Source: Acidobacteriota bacterium (GTDB taxonomy: Bacteria; Acidobacteriota; Terriglobia; Bryobacterales; Bryobacteraceae). Taken from it: a stretch of DNA of 41,303 nt. Below the pieces are notes generated by a model that saw nothing but the letters and a program-made list of their open reading frames with translations, did no database searches and was not told the origin of the DNA. The DNA lies in NCBI GenBank assembly GCA_026394075.1, contig JAPKYX010000301.1, positions 1-41,303 on the forward strand, read 5' to 3'. A program made the translations under genes and the position numbers. This document shows positions 16,330 through 24,584 of this stretch, one piece after another (position 1 is the first letter of the stretch; each line of letters begins with the position of its first letter).

Positions 16330-17809
16330 GCAACACCGTTGGTTCCAATCCCGGGATCTCTTCGTCCTGCGGAAAGAATGGGCGGGCCAGACGCTGGAAC
16401 TTCACGTGGCGGAGGGAGGCCGGCGTTGGGCCAGGAGTATCGAGTACGTAGATGGCGCTATGGCGCCCGGCGTAGCCTACCCGGTAGTTCATCGGATTCT
16501 TGACCACGATGAACCGCGCGGACGCCGTGTCCATGCCCAACGATCGGTACTGCTCGTCGGCCCAATCATAGGTGCCGCGTGAAGCGAGCAGCACCTGGAC
16601 TGATCCGATGCGGACGCACGCTGCCGGCCCCATGTCGCCCGTCTGGCCCGCCCAGATGCCGCCAGAGTAAACAAAGCGGCCGTCGGTTAGCTTTTCGACA
16701 ACGGCCTGGGCGTGCAGTGGCGCACCCCACTGCGGGTCCAGGGCGTGGCCGATCGCCAGATCCATGCGCGCCCCTTCACCGGCGCGGTGGCACGCCGCGG
16801 CCGCTTCTGGATCGATCACGTAAGCCAGGGCACTATCCGGTAACGCTGCCTGCACCAGCGCCTTGAGGACGGCCGCGCTATCGCCCGTGGCACCGCCTCC
16901 AATACAGTCCGAAGTCTCAAGCAGCAACACCGGCGCGCCCTGGTGTCGCAAGCCGTTCTGGATGGCTTCCCCTGGTTCCCAGATGCGCGGTTCCAACTGA
17001 AAGCGGAGATCCCAGTACTGGCGAGCAAGGGCCACCGCTTCACGCTCCGCCCGGGCGGCGTCGCCATCGGTGATCACCAACGCCCCACCGCCCATTCCGG
17101 GAAGGTCCAATTGCGGCTGGACGAGGAATGCGCTGGTGGAAAGCATTCCGGCCTGCCGCTCCAGCGCCTTGGTGCGCTGCATGAAGGTGGCAAACGGTCC
17201 GTCGTCGGTGCTGCCCATGAAGCCACCCACAATCACGGGCACCTTGGCCATCGCCATCGTGGGGCGCGCCCGGCCAGAGACGGTGTCGAGCAGGAGGCGG
17301 GCTCCTCGTTCGCCGGTGGTGAAGGTATCGCGATGCGGATAGGTCTCCCAGGCCACCAGCCCATTCGCGCTGGCCACCATCTCCGCCGTGACGTGGGCGT
17401 GACAATCGAGGGTGGCCACAATGGGGACCTGAGGCCCAACGAGTTCCCGCACCGCCGAGAGCAGGTCACCATCCAGGCTGCCCAGTTCCTCCACCGCGGC
17501 GGCACCATGCTGCGGCATCAGCACGCCATCAAGCGGCAGGGCCTCGCGAAGCCGCGCCAACAGTTCCTGCTTCAGCGCCGCGAAGCAAGACGCGCGCAGC
17601 GGGCCGCCGGGAACGGCGCTGGCGTAGATCAACGGCACCACGCTGACACCTTGCAGCGCCTGCATCATGCCGCCCAGCACGCCGTTTGAGGCGGCCAATA
17701 CGGCTTCGCCTCGCCGCAGTTCGGTCCGTTCAAAATCTCCGAGTTCGGTGAGCCGGCCCACCAGATGGTTGGACTCAGTGAAGATTGAACCGACGGCAAT
17801 CCTGGTCAT
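16319..17809 (-). CDS. M81 family metallopeptidase (MlrC-like)
   Basis: A 496-residue member of the M81/MlrC family (microcystinase C is the named example; relatives act on linear peptides or amides and need a metal). The N-terminal DUF1485-type domain spans about 1-290, with R-I-A-V-G-S-I-F-T-E-S-N near the start, L-M-P-Q-H-G-A and A-T-L-D-C-H-A-H (metal-ligand histidines) and Y-P-H-R-D. The C-terminal MlrC_C domain follows (about 300-490), with D-N/S-type G-G-G-A-T-G-D-S near 306-314. Length is normal. The start codon overlaps the stop of a 29-residue upstream frame (ATGA), and the MFS carrier overlaps its end. Expected to be cytosolic; there is no signal peptide. Confidence 0.9.
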   Translation of the reverse strand: MTRIAVGSIFTESNHLVGRLTELGDFERTELRRGEAVLAASNGVLGGMMQALQGVSVVPLIYASAVPGGPLRASCFAALKQELLARLREALPLDGVLMPQHGAAAVEELGSLDGDLLSAVRELVGPQVPIVATLDCHAHVTAEMVASANGLVAWETYPHRDTFTTGERGARLLLDTVSGRARPTMAMAKVPVIVGGFMGSTDDGPFATFMQRTKALERQAGMLSTSAFLVQPQLDLPGMGGGALVITDGDAARAEREAVALARQYWDLRFQLEPRIWEPGEAIQNGLRHQGAPVLLLETSDCIGGGATGDSAAVLKALVQAALPDSALAYVIDPEAAAACHRAGEGARMDLAIGHALDPQWGAPLHAQAVVEKLTDGRFVYSGGIWAGQTGDMGPAACVRIGSVQVLLASRGTYDWADEQYRSLGMDTASARFIVVKNPMNYRVGYAGRHSAIYVLDTPGPTPASLRHVKFQRLARPFFPQDEEIPGLEPTVLRGR

Positions 17810-17895
17810 GGCCGGTCGGCGTCCGCGAATCGAAAGCAGTTGCCGGGCGCGTCGGGGAAGCTGAGGGTGACCACCTCAATGTCGCGAATTCTCAT
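17806..17895 (-). pseudogene. 29-residue upstream frame, possible remnant of an enolase-superfamily gene
   Basis: A short open frame from ATG (complement of 17893-17895) to TGA whose stop overlaps the M81 start codon. It begins M-R-I-R-D-I-E-V-V-T-L, which resembles the first strand of mandelate racemase/enolase-superfamily enzymes. It then breaks off after P-D-A-P-G-N-C-F-R-F and similar residues. It may be a remnant or fusion joint, or a leader peptide coupling translation of the M81 gene. The resemblance is short and could be chance. Confidence 0.35.
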
Positions 17896-18022
17896 ACTCG
17901 CGACATTCTATCTTCATTGGCCTCGGGCGAACGAACCGTGGCCAGGCGTGCGGCATGGGACGGCATCTGGGCCGTCACTTCGATAAGTTTTCCGACCGGC
18001 TACGCGCTAACATCACAGCGCC

Positions 18023-18127
18023 TTCAAATACTCCAACCTGCTAAAAATGTACTGCGACCCGATCGTGCTGCAGGTGCACGAGATGGGCAAGTATGTGGAG
18101 TACAAGATCCGGGTGCGCGAGATCTGA
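18023..18127 (+). pseudogene. Remnant of a DUF1080 gene (C-terminal 34 codons)
   Basis: Translated from 18023 the strand reads F-K-Y-S-N-L-L-K-M, then P-I-V-L-Q-V-H-E-M-G-K, V-E-Y-K and I-R-V-R-E-I before TGA at 18125-18127. This matches the end of the tandem DUF1080 protein at 11506-12624 almost residue for residue, with one codon deleted before I-R-V-R-E-I. There is no start codon, no upstream coding match and no room for the domain, so it is a leftover of a deleted paralogue. Confidence 0.8.
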
Positions 18128-18131
18128 CCTG

Positions 18132-18647
18132 TTACTTCGACGCTTCGGGCCAAGGCAGGTCCGCCAGTGTGATGCGGAGATTGTGCTCGGGAATCTCGAG
18201 CGCGTCGACTTCGAGGAACCGCCCGTCCCGATAGATCAGCAGGGCCGGGTCCTCGGTGTCGATCAGCCAGATGTGCTGGACGCCCCACTGTTCGTACTCA
18301 GCGCTTTTGCTCATGATGCGTCGCATGCGCTCGCCCGGTGAGAGGATCTCGACGGTGGCGAGCGGCGGGGTGGAAGGATACTCTTCGGTGGGAACTTGCG
18401 ACCAGATCGAGATATCCGGTAAGCGCACGTTGCGGCCAATCCGGGAATGCAATTCGGGTCCGCAAGTGAGTCCGCGGGCGGCGCCGATCAGAAAGCACAT
18501 CTTGCCTTGAATCAGGCTGTGAAGCAAATTCGGCATCGCTCGCTCGACAATCTCTCCATCCACTAATTCCGGGCACGGGCGCATCCCCGCTGTCGCTTCC
18601 AGGAACTTCTCGAACGTGAGGGTGGGCGGGGCTACCGTGGTGGCCAT
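18132..18647 (-). CDS. Uma2 family protein (DUF820, PD-(D/E)XK nuclease fold)
   Basis: A 171-residue Uma2/DUF820 protein of normal length. It shows P-E-L-V-D-G-E-I-V-E near residue 26, R-L-P-D-I-S-I-W near 75, V-E-I-L-S-P-G near 98 and K-S-A-E-Y-x-x-x-G-V-x-H-I-W-L-I-D near 113-130. Together these place the Asp/Glu and Lys of a restriction-endonuclease-like fold. The cellular role of the family is unclear. It is multiplied in cyanobacteria, Acidobacteria and Planctomycetes and sometimes called a putative endonuclease. It sits nine bases downstream of nothing it obviously partners: the Gfo/Idh/MocA gene upstream on the same strand ends at 18657, so the two could be co-transcribed. Confidence 0.88.
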   Translation of the reverse strand: MATTVAPPTLTFEKFLEATAGMRPCPELVDGEIVERAMPNLLHSLIQGKMCFLIGAARGLTCGPELHSRIGRNVRLPDISIWSQVPTEEYPSTPPLATVEILSPGERMRRIMSKSAEYEQWGVQHIWLIDTEDPALLIYRDGRFLEVDALEIPEHNLRITLADLPWPEASK

Positions 18648-18656
18648 AACTTCAAT

Positions 18657-19988
18657 TTACAGCGTCTTCAACTTGATCGGGTCCCACTTGACGGCCCGGT
18701 TCTCGAAGTAGCTGACGTTGGACAGTACGGCCGGGCCGGCGGCGCGGAAGCCGAATTCGGCGTCTTCGACGACGGGTTTGCGGCTGCGGACCGCGTCGAA
18801 GAAGTTGCGGTGGTGGTCTTCGTGGTCGTTGTAGCCGCGCGGTGCCGAGAAGCGGTCTTCCTTCTGGGGCCGCATGCCGTCGGCGGAGGCTTTCAGTTCG
18901 GGGTACTTGGCGCGGTACTGCTTCAGATACTCTTCCTGCTGCGACTTGGGGAAGGTGTCGATGGTGTAGCCGGGCTCACTTTCACGCGGCACTTTGCTGA
19001 CCGTGACGCCGCGGCCGATGGTCATGATGCCTTCGCTGCCGACAAAGCGGAAGCCGCTGGTCTCACCCGCGCCGTTCACGAAGTTCACCCGCAGGGCGAG
19101 CGTGAAGGCGGGGTGCTGTTCGGTCTTGGCGTAGTCATAGAGGCCCAGCATCACGTCCGGCACGTCGCGGCCGTCCTTCCAGTGGCGCAGGCCGCCCGTG
19201 GCGAAGACGCGCTCCGGACCAACGGCTCCGGTGACGAAGTGCATGCCGCTGAACAGGTGCACGAACAGGTCGCCCGCGACACCGGTGCCGTAGTCCCGAT
19301 AGTTGCGCCAGCGGAACAGACGGGTCGGCTCAAAGGCGCGCTTGGGAGCCTTGCCCAGGAACGTATCCCAGCTGATGTTGGCGGGCGAAGCGTCCGTGGG
19401 AATCGAATACTGCCAGGCACCGATGGCGGAGTTGCGGTCCCACCAGGCTTCCACCATGTTGAGTTCGCCGATGGCACCGGCGCGGAACAGTTCTTGCGCC
19501 TTCATGTACTCAATCGAGCTCACCCGCTGGCTGCCCACCTGGATGATGCGGCCGGTCTTCTTCTGCGCGTCCACCATCGCTTGACCTTCGCCGATCTGCT
19601 GGATCATCGGCTTTTCGCAGTAGACGTCCTTGCCTTTGGTCATGGCTTCGATGGCGATGGTCTGGTGCCAGTGGTCCGGCGTCGCCACGATGACGGCGTC
19701 GATGTCCTTGCGGTCCAGGATTTCGCGGTAATCGCGCGTGGTCGCCACCTGCTTGCCCCAACGCTCCTTGGCGCGGGTGAGGCGGCCTTCGTAGATGTCG
19801 GCCACTGCCACCAGTTCCGTGCCGCCGACGGCGAGCGCTGAATTGGCGTCGCCCGAGCCCATGCCGCCGGCGCCGATCAAGGCGAAGCGGATCTTATCGT
19901 TGGCCGACTTGCCGCCCTGCGCGGCGGCCGAGGAGGCAGCCAGGCCGGTGACGGCGGAGGTCTGAAGGAAGTGACGGCGCGTGGTCAT
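18657..19988 (-). CDS. Tat-exported Gfo/Idh/MocA family oxidoreductase
   Basis: A 443-residue NAD(P)-dependent oxidoreductase. A twin-arginine signal (T-R-R-H-F-L-Q) with an alanine-rich stretch precedes the Rossmann fold: A-L-I-G-A-G-G-M-G near residue 37, the D-x-x-x-x-R acidic end, A-T-P-D-H-W-H near 103-109 and the cofactor motif C-E-K-P-M near 124-128. The C-terminal alpha/beta domain is complete. Exported members of the family oxidise or rearrange sugars and glycosides, and they co-occur in Acidobacteria and Planctomycetes with DUF1080 proteins. Pairing with the DUF1080 gene in this window is plausible but not shown. The gene is divergent from dinB with 81 bases between them, including a near-palindrome CCAGTGGCCAACTGG at 20006-20020. 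Confidence 0.92.
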   Translation of the reverse strand: MTTRRHFLQTSAVTGLAASSAAAQGGKSANDKIRFALIGAGGMGSGDANSALAVGGTELVAVADIYEGRLTRAKERWGKQVATTRDYREILDRKDIDAVIVATPDHWHQTIAIEAMTKGKDVYCEKPMIQQIGEGQAMVDAQKKTGRIIQVGSQRVSSIEYMKAQELFRAGAIGELNMVEAWWDRNSAIGAWQYSIPTDASPANISWDTFLGKAPKRAFEPTRLFRWRNYRDYGTGVAGDLFVHLFSGMHFVTGAVGPERVFATGGLRHWKDGRDVPDVMLGLYDYAKTEQHPAFTLALRVNFVNGAGETSGFRFVGSEGIMTIGRGVTVSKVPRESEPGYTIDTFPKSQQEEYLKQYRAKYPELKASADGMRPQKEDRFSAPRGYNDHEDHHRNFFDAVRSRKPVVEDAEFGFRAAGPAVLSNVSYFENRAVKWDPIKLKTL

Positions 19989-20069
19989 GTATCGATTGTA
20001 GAACTCCAGTGGCCAACTGGAAACAGCTGCGCAAAAACTGCGTTAGAATCGCCCAGGAGTTTGATCCGC

Positions 20070-20570
20070 ATGACACTGCAAGCATCGTTTCTGGGTGAGT
20101 TCGACATGGAGATGGCCAGCACGCGCAAGGCGCTGGAGCGCATCCCGACGGACAAGCTGACATGGCGGCCACACGAGAAATCCTTTACGCTCGCCTCCCT
20201 GGCCGGACATCTGATCGAGTTACCCGGCTGGGCGAAAAGTACCATTGTGGCTGATGAACTGAACCTGAAGGGCCCATTCGACCGCAAACCGCCGGAGTCC
20301 ACCGAGCAGATTCTGGAGATCTTCGACCGCAACGTTGCCGCCGCTCGCGAGCTACTGGCCGCCACCAATGACGCCACGCTGCTGGAGAACTGGACGCTGA
20401 AGGTGGAAGACAAGACGATGTTCACCATGCCGCGGACACAGGTGCTCCGCGGCTTCGTGCTGAGCCATACGATCCACCATCGCGGACAGTTGACGGTCTA
20501 CCTGCGGCTGTTGGACGTCGCCGTGCCGGCCATCTACGGGCCGACGGCGGATGAGAAGAGCTTCTTCTAG
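20070..20570 (+). CDS. DinB family protein
   Basis: A 166-residue DinB/YfiT-type four-helix-bundle protein. Three histidines expected to bind a metal are in place: His47 in L-A-G-H-L-I-E and His133 and His137 in S-H-T-I-H-H-R-G-Q-L. The ATG at 20070 was chosen over an earlier in-frame start because CAGGAG at 20054-20059 precedes it by ten bases and the protein then begins at the usual family position. Members act as metal-dependent thiol transferases or hydrolases in several pathways; the function here is unknown. It is a single-gene unit between divergent and convergent neighbours. Confidence 0.9.
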   Translation: MTLQASFLGEFDMEMASTRKALERIPTDKLTWRPHEKSFTLASLAGHLIELPGWAKSTIVADELNLKGPFDRKPPESTEQILEIFDRNVAAARELLAATNDATLLENWTLKVEDKTMFTMPRTQVLRGFVLSHTIHHRGQLTVYLRLLDVAVPAIYGPTADEKSFF

Positions 20571-20577
20571 CGCGGTG

Positions 20578-20648
20578 GCTTCAGCAATTCTAGCTGTTAT
20601 GGCGGTGGCGCAGGCTGACAGTGGTCTGCGCCACATAGCTCCTGAAGC
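20578..20648. terminator. Large imperfect hairpin between convergent genes
   Basis: Three arm pairs line up: GCTTCAG (20578-20584) with CTGAAGC (20642-20648), AGCT with AGCT, and TGGCGCAG (20606-20613) with CTGCGCCA (20626-20633). It fills the 94-base gap between dinB and the convergent bicupin gene. It probably ends transcription from both sides, although there is no clear T-tract. Confidence 0.45.
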
Positions 20649-20664
20649 AGGAAGCCGTTCCGCC

Positions 20665-21609
20665 TTAGTGCGGCATCGCTGATTCGAACAGGTGGGCGAT
20701 GTTGGTGTAGCCATTCATCGCCAGGCGGCACGATGCGCCTTCGCCATGCCAGCGGGGGGCGTGGTAGGTGAACGGCGGCACGTAGACGACGTCGCCGAAG
20801 CTGGCGATGATGTCGCCGGCGTATTCTACGGGGTAGCGGACTTGGCCTTCCATGATCAGCCAGCTTTCAGCGCATTCCGGGTGATAGTGGCCCTTGTTTT
20901 TGGCGTTGAACGCGGGCAGGTTCTTTTCGTAGCCGTAGATGATGTTCGAGACGGCGCGGTCGTCATGGATGAAGCGGTGCTGGAAGTTGCCCTTGCCGGC
21001 AGCGTCCGGGCGGTTTTCGGGCAGCTTGGCCAGCTCATAGAGGTTGATGTGGGTCTTGTTGTTGGCCCCCAGCGGCTGCGGCTTGCGGTTCAGCGTGACG
21101 GCCACAAACTCAAAGCCTTCCACCTTGGGCGGGCTGACGTCCTTGGGGAACAGCATGTGGGCCTTGGCGATGTTCACTTCGTAGCGGAGTGACGGCTTGT
21201 CGCCGACGCTTTCCATCTCGTAGATGGTCTGCATGGGGACTTGCACCATGCTGCCCTTGGTGGCCACAAACGGTTCGTTGCCTTCGATGGTGTACTTGAT
21301 CTCGCCTTCGAGAATGATCCACCATTCGCGCGTGTCGGGGTGGAAGCGGCGGCCTACTTTCTCGCCTGGCTGCATCTGGACGTAGACACCGCTCAAATGC
21401 TCGTCGTCCACCACGATGTGACGCCAGCTCTTCTGGCCGGCATGTTGGGCCTTCACTTCCACCAGCTTGGTGTGCGGCTTGTGCGGCGGAGCCCAAACCG
21501 TCTTCTTGATCGCCTTGGGCGCCCAGGAAGGCTCTTCTTTGGCTTGCTGAGCCATCAGGATCATGGCCGCGGCCAGCGTGGCGGCTCCAACGAGGATGGG
21601 CAATTTCAT
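20665..21609 (-). CDS. Exported bicupin-domain protein
   Basis: A 314-residue protein with an N-terminal hydrophobic signal (MKLPILVGAATLAAAMILMAQ) and two cupin domains. Domain 1 covers about residues 70-125, with P-G-E-K-V-G-R-R-F-H-P and I-I-L-E-G-E. Domain 2 covers about 225-300, with G-H-Y-H-P-E-C-A-E-S-W-L-I-M-E-G and a later F-T-Y-H-A-P. Domain 2 keeps the H-x-H-x(4-6)-E and distal His of a metal site, while domain 1 lacks the first His of the pair. The reaction is unknown; exported bicupins may be dioxygenases, isomerases or sugar binders. It is 37 bases downstream of the DUF3500 gene on the same strand, probably co-transcribed. Confidence 0.85.
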   Translation of the reverse strand: MKLPILVGAATLAAAMILMAQQAKEEPSWAPKAIKKTVWAPPHKPHTKLVEVKAQHAGQKSWRHIVVDDEHLSGVYVQMQPGEKVGRRFHPDTREWWIILEGEIKYTIEGNEPFVATKGSMVQVPMQTIYEMESVGDKPSLRYEVNIAKAHMLFPKDVSPPKVEGFEFVAVTLNRKPQPLGANNKTHINLYELAKLPENRPDAAGKGNFQHRFIHDDRAVSNIIYGYEKNLPAFNAKNKGHYHPECAESWLIMEGQVRYPVEYAGDIIASFGDVVYVPPFTYHAPRWHGEGASCRLAMNGYTNIAHLFESAMPH

Positions 21610-21646
21610 CGACGCTTAAACTATCACATTCGAGCGACCACCAGCA

Positions 21647-22861
21647 CTACTGGTGCGGGTGCGGGTGCTTTTCGTAATGCTGCCGAAGCAGATCCTTGCC
21701 GTAGTCGTTGCCGTTGGGCGTGCGGACGACGGTGTGGATGTGCTCCTCCACCGGGCCGCGTGAGTTGGGCATCAGGTGGCGAATGCCGACGGGGTTCTGG
21801 TGGTCGAATTCGATCAACACGACGGGGCTGTGGATGCGGTAGTAGAAGACGCTTTTGTCCTCAGTGCCGCCGATCCAGGCAAACCAGGTGTCATCCAGAT
21901 GTTGCGCGATCTCGGCCATGCGGACCTTGGCGTGTCCGGCGGGCATGTTGGCGATGTAGAGGCCGGCCAAAGCGAGCAGTTGCTTCTTTTGTTCGCCGTT
22001 CATCGCCTTGCCGCGCAGGCCCGCATAGTCCAGGACCACGTTGTCCTTGAACGCTTCGCCGACGTTGTTGTTGCCGGGCTTGGTGGGCGTCAGGATCGCC
22101 ATCTTCTGCTGTTCCGCCGAGAGCGCCCGGATCATGCCCAGGCCGGCTTTCTGCTCTTCCTGCAGGATGGATGTGCCCTTGTATTTGCCGCTGGTGGCGA
22201 TCACCGGTTCAGAGCCCATGAAGGTGGGCGTCATCACCACTTGGTCACCCAGCACAAAGTAGTTGATGATCAGGTGATGGCCGTCAATCTGCCAGCCCCA
22301 GGGCTTATCGGCTGACGGTTCGCCCATCACGGTGATCCAGTAGAGCCACTCGCCGTAACGCACCATGTCGTTGTTGTTCAGCTCACCCAGGGTGTAGTTC
22401 AACTTCATGATGTCGCGCGAAAGCTGCAGGCCCTTGGCGCTGAGTGACGCTTTCAGCAGGCCGAACGCGGCCTCGCGCTGGGTGTCCGTCATTTCGTCGA
22501 AGCCGACGCCTTGGCGGTAGTAAAAATCCTGATTCATCCACTTCCGCCACTCATCGGAGTCGATGGGGAACTTGGTTTTGGCCTTCTGCTCCGGCTTCAG
22601 CGCCGCCAGAAATGCCTCGGCCGCCTTGCGCACGGGTGCCGTCGACACACCAGTTGACTTGATGGCGAACAGGCCCTTCTCGGGAGTCCCTTTGGTGGTG
22701 ACGCCGCGGAACGGTTCGGCCAAACCCTTTTCGTCGTGGGGTATCGACATCTGCTTGCGGCGTTCGGCCCAATCGGCCGGCGTTCGCTGTTGGGAGAAGG
22801 CGATGGCCACACCCAACAAAGTGGTTGCGCCCAGGATCAGAGGGAGGCGGTGCTTCAGCAT
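21647..22861 (-). CDS. Exported DUF3500 family protein
   Basis: A 404-residue DUF3500 protein. It has a hydrophobic N-terminal signal (residues 5-22), then the family landmarks R-Q-G-V-G-F-D-E-M-T near residue 116, W-Q-I-D-G-H-H-L near 189, a L-D-Y-A-G-L-R-G segment near 280 and R-I-H-S-P-V-V-L-I-E-F-D-H-Q-N-P near 345. The C-terminus is histidine-rich (H-P-H-P-H-Q). DUF3500 has no established biochemical role that I know of; several conserved His and Asp residues suggest metal binding. Length is typical. It probably heads a two-gene unit with the bicupin gene, and it follows the mono-haem protein gene by 55 bases on the same strand. Confidence 0.85.
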   Translation of the reverse strand: MLKHRLPLILGATTLLGVAIAFSQQRTPADWAERRKQMSIPHDEKGLAEPFRGVTTKGTPEKGLFAIKSTGVSTAPVRKAAEAFLAALKPEQKAKTKFPIDSDEWRKWMNQDFYYRQGVGFDEMTDTQREAAFGLLKASLSAKGLQLSRDIMKLNYTLGELNNNDMVRYGEWLYWITVMGEPSADKPWGWQIDGHHLIINYFVLGDQVVMTPTFMGSEPVIATSGKYKGTSILQEEQKAGLGMIRALSAEQQKMAILTPTKPGNNNVGEAFKDNVVLDYAGLRGKAMNGEQKKQLLALAGLYIANMPAGHAKVRMAEIAQHLDDTWFAWIGGTEDKSVFYYRIHSPVVLIEFDHQNPVGIRHLMPNSRGPVEEHIHTVVRTPNGNDYGKDLLRQHYEKHPHPHQ

Positions 22862-22916
22862 TCGCCTCTAAAGGTAATGTATCCACCGCACTGGCGCAAG
22901 GCGGCGGGCGGCGATT

Positions 22917-24134
22917 TTACAAACCTAACCGGGGTTTGTGCTCCCGCAGGTAAGCGGAGATGGCGCGGCGGTCTTCGGGCGTCAGCTTCTTGTACCGGGC
23001 ATCGGTCTCCTGGCCCGAAAGCACGTCCACCAGCCGGTTGGCCACCGCCACGCGGGCGGCATCGGGTAGGGCATCAAACGCCGCGGTCTCCACCATGAAG
23101 CTGAGCGGTAGCTTTTGCAGCCGCTTGGTCAGATCCAGCTGGCGCAGCGGTGAGCTGGAGAACTTCTGGGCGTAGCCGGAACTGCCTTCCACGGGTGCCT
23201 CAAGCGGTGCCTCGTCGATGAACAGCAGATAGTCCACCAGCTCTTCGGCCGCCTTGCGAATCACCCGTTCGGTGGTTTCGCTCCGTCGCTCCAAGGGTTC
23301 GCCAAAGGCTTTGTTCATCGCCCGCTGCTGGTACAGCATGTAGCGGACTTCAAAATTCACGCGTGTGATCAGGTTAGTCATGTGCGTCTGGTGTTCCAGC
23401 ACCAGTAACGCCGCGACATCTGAGTAAGGAGTTAGATACTGGCCGGGATCGAAGCCCGATTGGATGGGCGTCATCACTCCGCCGCGGAGCACGGCGTTGC
23501 CCAGATGCTTGTGGGTGCTCTTCTCATTGACATACCAGCCGCCCCAGCGCTGCCCGATCGGGCTGCGGTGGTCGGAGACGTAGGTGCCCTGCTCAAAGGC
23601 GGGCATGCCGGTGGGCTCGGGATAGACGCTGCGGACCACCAGACCGGGCACGCCCAGGGTGGCGGAGGATTGGTGGCACTGCAGGCACATGTCGCGGCGG
23701 ACGAAACGCGGCTTGTCCACCTGGTCCTGGTCGAGCGTGTAGAAGATGACACCAATATCGGGGTCCACGGCGGCGGCTTCCACCACATCGCCGCCTTGAA
23801 CCCAGCCGATCGAGGCCGTGTCATTGAAGTAGAGCGCTCGCGGACTATGCGGGGCAATGCGCGGGGCCTGGAAACTGGTCTTGGAAAACACGAGCACCTG
23901 GCTTTCGCGCGGCACCTTCAGGGCATCCAGCACGGCCGGGAGATAGCCGTGGAGCTGATCGAACTTCAGCTTCGTTTCGCCGCGGGCAATGCGCTGGTTG
24001 AGCAGTGCGATCGGGTCACGAGTGTCGCGCCGGTTATACCCGATCGCCTCGTGTTCCAGCGGCACCATGAACGATCCGCCCAGTCCGGCCAAGGCCGCCG
24101 TGGCTACCAACACAATTCCGGCTTTAGGCGACAT
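22917..24134 (-). CDS. Exported or membrane-anchored mono-haem c-type protein of unknown function
   Basis: A 405-residue protein with an N-terminal hydrophobic segment (about residues 5-23) and one haem-c motif, C-L-Q-C-H at residues 150-154. Before it are Q-V-L-V-F-S-K-T-S (79-87), P-R-A-L-Y-F-N-D (98-105) and G-W-V-Q-G-G (110-115), which read like a conserved domain. Sequence further on is not typical of small cytochromes. It looks like a recurring family of uncharacterised haem proteins in Acidobacteria and Planctomycetes; that is from memory of the motif pattern and is not verified. The start overlaps the Rrf2 regulator gene by 11 bases, so the two are co-translated and the haem protein is the likely regulated output. 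A role in sensing or handling NO, oxygen or peroxide is conjecture. Confidence 0.8.
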   Translation of the reverse strand: MSPKAGIVLVATAALAGLGGSFMVPLEHEAIGYNRRDTRDPIALLNQRIARGETKLKFDQLHGYLPAVLDALKVPRESQVLVFSKTSFQAPRIAPHSPRALYFNDTASIGWVQGGDVVEAAAVDPDIGVIFYTLDQDQVDKPRFVRRDMCLQCHQSSATLGVPGLVVRSVYPEPTGMPAFEQGTYVSDHRSPIGQRWGGWYVNEKSTHKHLGNAVLRGGVMTPIQSGFDPGQYLTPYSDVAALLVLEHQTHMTNLITRVNFEVRYMLYQQRAMNKAFGEPLERRSETTERVIRKAAEELVDYLLFIDEAPLEAPVEGSSGYAQKFSSSPLRQLDLTKRLQKLPLSFMVETAAFDALPDAARVAVANRLVDVLSGQETDARYKKLTPEDRRAISAYLREHKPRLGL

Positions 24135-24576
24135 GAATCAGCTCCGTTTGGCGAGTATGGTCACACAGTGGTTTCACGCCATCCACCCCGGCCGCCATCT
24201 CGGCCAAAGTGGAACCGGCCAGCGCTTCTTCCATGTGTTGCAGGGCGTTGTCCAGCTTGCGATGTAATCCGCAAAGCCGTCCCGCATGCGCGCGCAGGTT
24301 CAGCGGACAGTGCGTGATGCGCCGCAGGGGGTCCACGGCGTTCACCACCTCCAGTAGCGAGATGTTCTCTGGCGGACGGGTTAAGGTGTAGCCCCCGTTG
24401 CGTCCGCGCTGGGCCCGCACCAACTGGGCGCGGACCAATTGATTCATCACTTTGGCCAGATAATCCGGCGGCACCTGGGTGGCTGGGGCCAGATCGACGA
24501 CGCGCTGGGCGGCGGTGGAATCACTGGCCAGGGCCACGGCGGCGCGGAGGGCGTACTCGACAGTCTGGGAGAACAT
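24124..24576 (-). CDS. Rrf2 family transcriptional regulator with an altered cluster site
   Basis: A 150-residue Rrf2-family DNA-binding protein. The N-terminus M-F-S-Q-T-V-E-Y-A-L-R-A is the family start, followed by the winged helix with P-P-D-Y-L-A-K-V-M-N-Q-L (36-47) and G-x-x-G-G-Y-T-L (58-65). In IscR and NsrR three cysteines spaced by five residues bind a [2Fe-2S] or related cluster. Here Cys90 and Cys102 hold the outer positions but the middle one is Ala96, with His97 adjacent; a further Cys138 lies near the C-terminus. The cluster, if any, may use His97 or Cys138. It is co-translated with the downstream haem protein and probably regulates itself and that gene through the site at 24585-24606. 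Confidence 0.9.
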   Translation of the reverse strand: MFSQTVEYALRAAVALASDSTAAQRVVDLAPATQVPPDYLAKVMNQLVRAQLVRAQRGRNGGYTLTRPPENISLLEVVNAVDPLRRITHCPLNLRAHAGRLCGLHRKLDNALQHMEEALAGSTLAEMAAGVDGVKPLCDHTRQTELIHVA

Positions 24577-24584
24577 CTGGGCTC

